In this document: piece after piece, positions 55,600 to 64,000 of the stretch
How the letters are laid out: every line of letters begins with the position of its first letter
How positions within the stretch are numbered: position 1 is the stretch's first letter
Source: Hyposmocoma kahamanoa
Taxonomy: Eukaryota; Arthropoda; Insecta; Lepidoptera; Cosmopterigidae
DNA: 64,000 bases
Assembly: GCF_003589595.1 (NCBI RefSeq)
Contig: NW_020653200.1
Span: 9,833,455-9,897,454, forward strand
Direction: 5' to 3'
The notes under the pieces: generated by a model
What the model saw: only the letters and a program-made list of their open reading frames with translations
Told to the model about the DNA's origin: nothing
The model's database searches: none
Program-made: the position numbers and the translations under genes

Positions 55600-56140
55600 C
55601 GTGATATAATGTAGGATATTATTATTGACTGACATGGTGTGAGTTAGGTCATTTTAAGCAAATTAAATTTAGTGAATTTCAGACTATAGTGTATATGTGA
55701 CAGATTAGAATTCGTTTAATGAATGCTTCAGAGTGATGCTTCCACGAAAGTGTGCGAAAAGCAAAGATTTTTTAGTTCTTATAATTATTATTTTCTAACA
55801 CACGAGTACATATCAGAATTGACAGAAGATAGACGAGTTCGAGTCTTATTTGTAAATTACAAAGTTGGAGGCGTTCCAGCTTTGCAATGGTGACGTATTT
55901 TGTTTTACTTAAGTTTAGGGTGAGCAAATTTTGATGTAACTATTTCAAAACTCGATCGAGCGCGGTTCCTATCTACGAGTTAGTTCATCTCACGACGAAC
56001 TCTAAAAAACTAGAGTTGTATCGTCAACGGAAGCAAAAACTTTTCCTTTATGTAGCTGAAGGTTGCATAGACGATTTACGTAAATTAATATTAAGCTAGG
56101 TCCAAGAACGCAACCTTGTGGCACGTCGTAGTATATATCA
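55600..56140 (-). pseudogene. CR1/jockey-like LINE remnant
   Basis: Minus strand near 56135-55990 reads DVPQGCVLGPSLILIYVNRL, then CNLQLHKGKVFASVDDTTL: RT blocks with the catalytic motif degraded to SVDD. Weaker similarity (AHPKLK.NKIRH, where LNLSKTK is usual) continues to about 55880. Heavily mutated and 5'-truncated. Confidence 0.65.
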
Positions 56141-58200
56141 TAGTACTCGTATTGTGAATTATGATACACTGTATTTCATTCTCTAGATAAATAAAATAGT
56201 AAAAATGTAACAAAAAATAATTCTATATCGCCACGAAGACGACAGGTGGTATTACCTTATGGAAAATTTCTTAAAATGGTATAATAAATGTATGGAAACT
56301 ACTATCCATTCTCACGTTCTATTTGCATTGCTGTTTATGAAGGACAGAGGTGTTGATAGAAGTCAGAGTGGCAGACGGGAAGTGTGTTATTGGCCTTAAA
56401 TGTACCTCCACTCACTTTCATCAAGCCTCTTACAACGTAACAAAACCTGTTCAGAGAGCGAGACACAAATAAACAGAAGACGGTCAAGTAATTCATTCAT
56501 TCTATATGCATTAAGATTGTGTAGAGAAAAAAAGACTTTACATTTTGTCATTAATAAGAGGAAAGATTCTGAGGTTGAATTCACGTCTATTTTTAAAGGT
56601 TAACTTCTAAAATTTAGATGCTAGAAAAAAGATAAACTTTGCACTGTTCCAAAAATAGGCACTTTTCTCAGGTTACTATATGGAAATGGTTCGCAAATTA
56701 CTTAAAAATCGACTGCTCATTTAATTATGAATCCTCGCCAGACAGGAACCACAGTGATGACAAAACTTTTGTTAGTTTTTAGTATACGCTGTACCAAGCT
56801 ACAACTAGAAACATGTTCAAAGTAAAACAGCAGTGTTTATTTTATGCTCATCTAATACTTTAGCTATCCTCCTCAGACTGCCTGACCATCTCGTGAACTC
56901 ACTTCTTTTGCCGTGTGTAATGGTGTAGCTATGTAATCTACTGTCATTACACTGTTCACTTACAAAACACTTTACTCGCTCTTAAATAATGCATTTACTT
57001 CCCTTCTAAAATTCTACTAAAGAAGATGTAGGTAATGATAACAAATTTTCTAAATTAATGCTTTTGTAATATTACTTATGCTTTTATTCCAAGCAGACGT
57101 GTAATCTAATAAACATTAGTGTAAATGGTTATTTAGAGTTATTTTTAGTACTCTCAGTTTTTGTTTCTACGTTACTTATTATGTTGTAATCTTCTGTTGA
57201 GCGAGTCGATTCGCTTGAACTTTACAGTGACTGAAATGTCCGAAAAATAAAATAAAATATTCTTTAGTTCAGTATTAGTAAGTATTTGTCTTAAAATTAG
57301 GTTAGTAAGTAAGCAATTATTTAATTATTTGTGTATTTAAAATCAAAAAGGAGGGCACAATGCACAAGATAACCATTCTGAAACCGATAGTTCCGGATCT
57401 TAAGTATTTAAATTTTTATCTGATATTTATTACTATTTGTGGTGAAGTTTCTATTTTAGAGATCATCCTTCTTTATTGGTTGATAAAGTATTGGTAACAT
57501 AACATAAGGACATTTAAGAATATTTATCTAGTATGTTGCACGTCCTAAATTTGACTATGTGCAGTTTAAATTATTGTTATCAAGTTAAAACATCTCTTCG
57601 AAAACGTGTGATGGCTTCAACCCTCAATGGATTATAGTGATGGACTGAATTTAATTTCTCTTCTTAGATAAGGCCCATTGTATAACGTATATTATATTTC
57701 CTCTTCTTAATGACGATGACGTCTTTTTGATAGCACTCAGTGGCTACTAAAAAAACTAGCGAGTTTATACCGGGCTTTAAAATTTTTTCGTCAAAAGTCG
57801 TAAACTGTAAGCTTTCTGAATTATACATGCTATTAGATAACGATATTTCTTAACTCATATTTCTACAAACAAATTATTACATAACGACCCACTTTTCAGA
57901 AAAATAATAGATACACAAAAAAGTTTGGTAACAAACTGCTCCGTGGAGATATGGAAAGTATGTCTGCGATCTTGCAATATGATGTTCTAATCAAGAGAAA
58001 TTATACATTTTATACGTCGAATAGAAACTTATTAAAATGATCGTGAATGTCACAACCTTTACCATCAACCCTGTTTGCACAAATGGGTATAGATCACCTT
58101 TAAGGCGACAGATGTGAACCAGAATAGCTGAATAATGACTTTTCACAATTTCAACGCAAAATCCTTTACAGATGAAAATTCAAAATAAGAAATTTCAAAA
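56141..58200. other. Gene-free AT-rich stretch
   Basis: No coding exons or repeats shared with the rest of the window recognised. Confidence 0.5.
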
Positions 58201-58875
58201 GTAAACAAATTACACTTGTTATGTCCAAATTTATTAAATGCTTACAACATTCGTCAGGCAAATTCCCTGAGAAAAAATATTAAGAAACTCTAATGGTCGC
58301 TCTTTTTGCATAAATATTAGCTGCACATTAATTAAATATCATCATCATCATCATTTTCATCACAGTATTACCCACTGCTGGGTATTAACTATTTTAAGTC
58401 ATCAATATCAACTTGGGTTTTTGTCACATGAAAGCTTTTTTTATCTTTGTAAATCGCAAATTTTGACCATCAACAGAAATCTTCTTATTAAAGTACTCGT
58501 TTGTTTATAATTCATACTCCTACCAAGTATTCGGCACTTTATGTAAATTTATAGCTTTGTGAAGACAGCCAGTCCAAAACAGCAAATTAATTTTTAATTT
58601 ATTTATAAATTAGTTTTAGCATTATGACTGTCTATTTTTAAGCAAATACACTTTTCTTTTTCATACATATACTTTGACGTTATCTAAGAATGTTTACTTT
58701 TAAACGTTCATCCCTCAGTGGCACTTAGGGGTCCAGCTGAAAAATTGCGCGCTTCTTCAGGACAACGACTTTACGTCTTTACAACGACGCAAACTTTACA
58801 AACACGTAACGTCTTTACAACGACGCACAGCAAAATGTCATTATGTCATTAAACTGTGGAAATAATCAAACCTTA
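58200..58875 (-). mobile_element. CR1-like LINE 3' end fragment
   Basis: Matches the 3' part of the LINE at 22405-24470 in the same orientation: ACATTCGTCAGGCAAATTCC at 58245, AAGAAACTCTA at 58285, and GTCATTAAACTGTGGAAA at 58845 against 23118-23136. Contains a (CAT)n patch at 58337-58360 followed by CCACTGCTGGGTAT, a motif common next to RTE-type ends, perhaps a separate insertion. Confidence 0.65.
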
Positions 58876-58894
58876 AGATTTATTACATTTTTGC

Positions 58895-59045
58895 GATTTT
58901 TACCGACTTCAAAAAAAGGAGGAGGTTCTCAATTCGACAGTTTTTTCTTTTTTTTTGCATGTATGTTACGCGATAACTCCTGGTATTTGTGGACCGATTT
59001 TCATCATTCTTTTTTTGGAAAGAGGGTACCTCCATAATGGTCCCA
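58895..59045. repeat. Common lepidopteran repeat (ACCGACTTCAAAAA type)
   Basis: TACCGACTTCAAAAAAAGGA, GGAGGTTCTCAATTCG, a T-rich run and TGGACCGATTTTCAT form a unit I recall from many moth and butterfly genomes. Class not certain. Confidence 0.5.
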
Positions 59046-59422
59046 TTTAATCTAAGGGTGGCTGTTCACACATGAATATTCATTTTTATAAATAGCGCCT
59101 AAATTTTATTGTAAGGAGCAATTATGTTTATGGTTGATTTTGCTATTCTCCAATTCAAGGCGTTTTTCTCTCCTAATATACTTTGATTAGTGAGAACAGA
59201 TTTTAATTATCTCCTGTGTCAAATCCCGTATAGTGGCAAACGAGGGGATGAATCCGGATTTGCGCACTTTCCGGTTACCGATTTCAATAAAACTTGGTAA
59301 TTAAATGTAATCCCACGTACTTTTGAGGTCAGTTTTTCTAGTACTCTGTACTGAGATTATTAAATCACAAACATGTACAAACCGCCAAATACACCATCGA
59401 GCAGTTCGTTTCTATTCGACTA

Positions 59423-59845
59423 AGGGCGCGTTCCCATTATGTCGTGCCGACGTTTAAAGTGTCTGTGGCTTTATACTTAAATGAAGTTGTTAACACATAG
59501 AACGATACAATTCACAGTCGGTCACTTTTTTGACGTTACGACGACAGACTATCGTGACAATGTGAAGAGCTAGAACGACAGTCGTCTGTCGATGAATAAA
59601 ACGTCTCGATAAAAATGTGACGACAATTAATCGCAGCTTCAAACGGTTCTGTTGTGCATACGACAAGGCGGCTGTGAACCGATAAACTGTCGTCACGATC
59701 TAGTGGGTACAGTTAAACACGACAGTAGTTCAACGATAAAATAAACGTCCACGACACGTCACGTCAGATAGTCGTGATATGGGAACAGGCTAGACGTGAC
59801 AGTCGTCCAACGATAAATCGTTAGGACATAATGGGGACACGCCTT
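59423..59845. mobile_element. Intact MITE (about 420 bp)
   Basis: Ends AGGGCGCGTTCCCATTATGT and ACATAATGGGGACACGCCT are inverted repeats, flanked by TA. The interior is full of TCGTGAC / GACGACAG-type short repeats. It is the complete version of the split copy at 3483-5711. No coding capacity; superfamily unknown. Confidence 0.75.
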
Positions 59846-60024
59846 AAGTTATTTGGATCCAATACCACATGAGTAGAGAATTACTCATGTGCTAATACCG
59901 TTTTAAATCAAGTTATGCGTTATTAAAAATACAATTGTATCTCCAGGTTACAATGTCTAACTATGATACTTGTGAATGTCTATCTAATACACGGTAAAAT
60001 AAATTCCATACAAATTGTTTTTAT

Positions 60025-60170
60025 TTCTCATTAAGAAGCCCGTTGTTAAGTATAAACCTAACTCCTACCGTTGAAATATACGTCGGTGCCTTTTAACTTT
60101 ATATAATAACAAAATACCATCAGCAAACAATACTATTTGATGTTCTATACCTCCTTCGGGCAGGGTATAA
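60025..60170 (-). mobile_element. CR1-like LINE RT fragment
   Basis: ATCAGCAAACAATACTATTT (inverse FADDT) and TCTCATTAAGAAG... match 23380-23545 of the LINE at 22405. Only about 150 bp remains. Confidence 0.65.
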
Positions 60171-60174
60171 GTAA

Positions 60175-60425
60175 ACCCCTAAAGCGTGGTAGTTTGAGTA
60201 TCTAAATTGAAAGTTTATATTATTATGGGAACTTTTTAAAGCGTGGTGGGATTTACTTCAAACTTGGTTTGGATATTTTATATACAAAATAAATGAATAC
60301 ATGATTCAAAGATAGAGTATCAAAGTATTTTTAAGAATCCTTTTCTATAGAAGTATGTATTCATTACTTGCAAACTTGAATTGATTGATGCATGTAAAAG
60401 TTTTACGCGGACGAAGTCGCTAGTC
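60175..60425. repeat. Moth-type repeat ending ACGCGGACGAAGTCGC
   Basis: The stretch from CCCCTAAAGCGTGGTAG to TTTTACGCGGACGAAGTCGC resembles a repeat very common in lepidopteran introns. Classification uncertain. Confidence 0.4.
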
Positions 60426-61477
60426 ATTCACTTAAAAAAATCAGAAATACCTAATTTTAATAAAATCATTACAGTTTTCTTTTTTCTCTAGTCTCAGGTT
60501 TTTTTCATAAAAAAAGGGCGCAGTCTCTTTTTGCCTTCTTTTTTTCCATCCTCTAAGCTTTTTGCATACGATTTTTGGATCCAATTTTTGGAATATAAAT
60601 AAAATTTATTAATGGTATTTAAGCCTATTTTGAACTTTAATTCTTCTCCCGAGTCTACTGGTGTGCAAAGTTTTACATTAAACATATAAACACATATTTC
60701 TACAGGTACACAAATCATACCAAATATATTATACTAATTAGTTTATTCATCATTCTAGTAAACACGCCATCACGATGACGTTAAGTAAACAGTGTAGTTA
60801 CGTTATGCCACGAGAAAAAAACAAAGAATAAGTAAATAACAAACGTCGGTAGTACAGTTTATGTTAATTGGCCTCACTCTAAACAATTCGTCCATAATTA
60901 CGTGTTACACTCTTGTATAACATTCATGCTCTTTCACGGAACTTTCAGCTATGTTATTTAGTGTGGGTATTTCTCGTAGTATCTCGAGATACCATCGCGT
61001 AACATTTGAATAAGAATGAATGATCAGATAATGCTCAGTAATTTTTACCAACAGACGCCCAAAATAACACAGTTTCGCATAACGTTATTTAATCCAGGAA
61101 ATGTACCATTATTTCGTAACTACAAAGAAAAAAAACACTATATTTATGTGAGACCGAATGCATGACTAAAATAAACGTTACCTCTTACTTTTTTTGTATT
61201 TGATTAATAAGAATAAATAATCAGGTCATTGATGTTACAATCAATACAAACTAAAATTATAGTCAAAGTTGAAGTAAACCGCAAATAGAACATACAAAAA
61301 ACATAATTCACTTTACTCAAAATATATTTATACATCGCGAAGTTATTTCGTGACGTAAACGGACAAGCGCTTACGATGCAAGCTTTTAACATTCAATTTA
61401 AGTAGCAGTCACCAAGACGTGCCTAAATATTGGAAGAGGATTTGTCACAAATATAATGACGATGGAAACATTCTCCT
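60426..61477. other. Gene-free AT-rich stretch
   Basis: Only short random ORFs; no repeat family shared with the rest of the window. Confidence 0.5.
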
Positions 61478-61815
61478 ATTTTTTTTCCTTTTTTAGGGTA
61501 ACGTCATAAGATCTCCCTGATTGTCGATAGAGGATTTGTAATGAGGGGACTAACAAGTCGTGCGCCTGGTAGTAAGCGACACAACTGTCCATGACAACTG
61601 CCGTACCGCTCAGTGCTTTAAATCGGAAAGATCTGAGGAGTAGTGCCACTGCGCCCGTCACCTTGAGGAATAAGTTGAAAAGTCTCTTGCACCGTAATTT
61701 CACCAGCACCTTTGACTTTAAAAGCCGAAACGCAGTAATGCTCACATTACTGCTTGGCAGCAGAAATAGATAAGGTAGTACTTCCCTGGACGAACATTTT
61801 CCCAAGGAGCTCTAC
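61478..61815 (-). mobile_element. Short poly(A) retroposon, copy 4
   Basis: T-rich left end, GTGCCACTGCGCCCGTCACC in the middle, AATGCTCACATTACTGCTTG and TACTTCCCTGGACGAAC at the right. It is the longest copy. Confidence 0.75.
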
Positions 61816-62655
61816 TGCTACTAACTGCGGGAAAGGGTGAGCTCGCAATTAAAAGGATTAAGAAAAGGAATAGTGCTTATACGACCCTTATCAGATCTAG
61901 GATTTAAAGTTCCAATAAATGTGCATAATATTTCCTTAGTGTCGATTTGCGGTCATATTTAACATCACGGCAATTTTGCAAAAGATTTTAACATATACAT
62001 AGCGATACATAAACAGACTAAATCATTCTTCAAAGCCGGGCGAAGGCGCGAATAGTCTAGACACAATATGAAAGTAACGTAAAGTTTCAATGTAACATAA
62101 AATGTAAGTGCCAATAGCAATAAACAAACATCATTACAATTTGTAAACAAAACATTGAATGGTTAATTGAAGATGTCAACTGCATTTACGAATATGATTT
62201 ACATTATTAAGAAACCGACAAATTTATAAACGTGCATAACGATAATCGATAATTGAGGAATAAAGACCATTTTGTGAAACGCAAAGTTCAGCCGCTCCAG
62301 TGTTGAGAACCACCGCGTAATGGTGCAATCGATTCCATTTGCTCGCAGTGCCACTACCTATTACTACTGTACACGAAATACTTAAAACAATGTAAAGAAT
62401 ACTTTAACGCAGCAACAGCAAGTTTGCCGAGTAACTTTCTTACTTTTTTCATTTAAAAATGCGACGCATAACAAGTTATATTCGTAGTTCGTACATCTCA
62501 TCATGACTAGCACAATGTGATGATAGTATAGTTCCTTGTTACAATCGTATAAGGATCCTTAAGGACAGATGTAATGAAAGATGTTTTGGTAGAAAATCCC
62601 CAACATGCATATGAATATGTTCAACAAAATCTTTGAAAACAAGATGCAGGTAGAG
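61816..62655. other. Gene-free AT-rich stretch
   Basis: Nothing recognised on either strand. Confidence 0.5.
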
Positions 62656-62658
62656 TTT

Positions 62659-62928
62659 TCTTTTTTTATGATACCAAGTGATGGAACGAACAAGTCGTAT
62701 GCGTGGTGGTAAGCGACATGCCTTTCCATAACAGTTGCAAAGCGTTATACCGACAGATCTGAGGGGCACTGCCACTGCGCCCGTCGCCCCGAGACATAAG
62801 TTGACAAATCCCATGTGCCTGTAATCACCTTCTTTACCCTTCAAAACCGAACTGCTTGGTGGCAGAAATAGGTAAGGTGGCAGTACTTCCCTGGACGAAC
62901 TCTTTCACAAGGAGCTCTTCTGCTATGA
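62659..62928 (-). mobile_element. Short poly(A) retroposon, copy 5
   Basis: T run plus ATGATACC at the left, GGGGCACTGCCACTGCGCCC in the middle, and CTTCCCTGGACGAACTCTTT at the right. Relative to copy 4 it lacks the internal CAGTAATGCTCACATT piece. Confidence 0.75.
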
Positions 62929-62929
62929 T

Positions 62930-63318
62930 GGACAAAAGTGGAGGCAAATTAAAATATTTATTAAGTAATCGCAATAGTAAGAGATCACGATTTGAAAATA
63001 CTCGTATAATTACAAAATTTAAACATACAGACTCATAATGCTATGCAATTCTTTGATTACAAAGCAATTAAGTAGATGTAACTGTTAATAGAATTTAGCT
63101 TTACGGTGGGAACTAGACCCAATGAAGTTCGTTTGAATAAAATCCTTATTTCATAGCAAGCACGAACACGAACAATCATTTTAAATACATTAATGAAATA
63201 CGAATTACGCCTGTCACCTTACGAAGATGATTATCATTTAGGCCACAGAACAATAAATACGATATATTGGACGGAGTTTTGCAAAAAAAAAAAACGAGAC
63301 CTTAGTCCACCATTTATA
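62930..63318. other. Unassigned stretch
   Basis: AT-rich. GAATAAAATCCTTATTTCAT at 63137 resembles the CR1-like LINE 3' end, too short to be sure. No coding exons. Confidence 0.4.
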
Positions 63319-63657
63319 CTTAGGGTCGTATTCTAGAACTCTACTCAATGCTCAAGTCAGGATTGCACTGGAAACACAAGCACTGGAAATACGACCCTAA
63401 TGGCAGGGACTTGAGTATGATTTCGAGTACTTTAAACCGTACACAAATCCTGACTTGAGCACTGAGTAGAGTTCTAGAATACGACTCTTAGGGTCGTATT
63501 CTAGAACTCTACTCAATGCTCAAGTCAGGATTTGAGTATGGTTTAAAGCACTTGATATCATACTCAAGTCCCTGCTGTTAGGGTCTTATTTCCAGTGCTT
63601 GTGTTTCCAGTGCAATCCTGACTTGAGCATTGAATAGAGTTCTAGAATACGACTCTT
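63319..63657. mobile_element. Head-to-head dimer of a foldback MITE
   Basis: Each unit (about 63322-63489 and 63490-63657) starts and ends with inverted GGGTCGTATTCTAGAACTCT, and the second unit is the inverse of the first along its whole length. Thus the whole 339 bp is one long inverted repeat made of two elements that are themselves foldbacks. Flanks read CTTA. No coding capacity. Confidence 0.85.
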
Positions 63658-64000
63658 AGTATGTTATGTTCGTCTCAATTATTTCGCGAGAAACCTCGAA
63701 AATCATGGAGAAATACTTTATTTTGCTACTTTGGAGTGCGAAAATGATAGTCTCACCCATAATGTTATCCATGGTGGCATTTTTATCATGTCTAAGTCTT
63801 ATTTAATTTTAATAAATTTTCCATTCTCTGTTAACTGTAATAGATTTTTTGTTATAAACGAAAATAAACCTTAGGTAATATGGTCTCCTTTTTTATAGAA
63901 CGCTAAAGGCGTCAATTATTCGTCGTCTTTCAGCTAGATGGAAGCCACACATTGAATGAAACTTCAGTATAAAATCAATATGTCGTAACTTTCAGTAACA

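Overview
The window looks like nuclear DNA of an insect, most probably a moth or butterfly (Lepidoptera). It is AT-rich, with spliced genes whose small exons follow the GT-AG rule. It is crowded with the transposable-element mix typical of lepidopteran genomes: tRNA-derived SINEs, CR1/jockey-, R1- and RTE-like LINEs, mariner, pogo- and Harbinger-like DNA elements, and many foldback MITEs. The order assignment is an inference from repeat families and protein flavour; nothing here names a species. No bacterial operons, CRISPR arrays, rRNA genes or canonical tRNA genes were seen.

Host genes are few. (1) 391-7900, plus strand: the last six exons of an SLC36/PAT-type proton-coupled amino acid transporter (AAAP family), with only its N-terminus missing off the left edge. 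All junctions, phases and the stop codon can be read; its 5.5 kb first visible intron is full of transposons. (2) 48725-43223, minus strand: a complete three-coding-exon gene for a small secreted protein of 202 residues (signal peptide, RARR site, Gly/Ser-rich stretch, acidic tail), not recognised. (3) 40787-40256, minus strand: the last two exons of a second unrecognised protein, probably secreted, with a Thr run and an RRRR stretch. It lies directly behind gene 2 and is phase-compatible with it. (4) Weak exon candidates: 38257-38698 (plus), 52142-52212 (minus, with a downstream polyadenylation signal inside a perfect palindrome) and 54399-54480 (minus, signal-peptide-like).

The rest is mobile DNA, much of it nested. 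0.7-5.7 kb: foldback MITE, SINE, an apparently intact mariner (1997-3273), and a MITE split by another repeat. 8.5-10.5 kb: a decayed CR1-like LINE carrying a SINE. 10.5-11.4 kb: GC-rich retroelement remnant. 13.9-18.7 kb: a non-autonomous pogo/psq-type transposon with TA target duplication and a repeated internal motif, split by a nearly intact 3.4 kb LINE. 19-20.5 kb and 31.3-32.4 kb: further copies of a dispersed repeat first met at 4 kb. 22.4-24.5 kb: CR1-like LINE, minus strand. 25.65-30.9 kb: a decayed Ty1/copia element, minus strand, with a duplicated 3' end around an N gap. 34.8-37.5 kb: foldback element, RTE LINE piece, a LINE piece bounded by inverted repeats, and a Harbinger derivative. 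50-63.7 kb: scattered MITEs, LINE pieces, a GT-rich microsatellite with a 100-N gap, and a head-to-head MITE dimer.

The host genes show no shared pathway. The main stories are transposon biology (nesting order, an intact mariner, TIR-derived motif arrays) and the pair of unrecognised secreted-protein genes at 40-49 kb.
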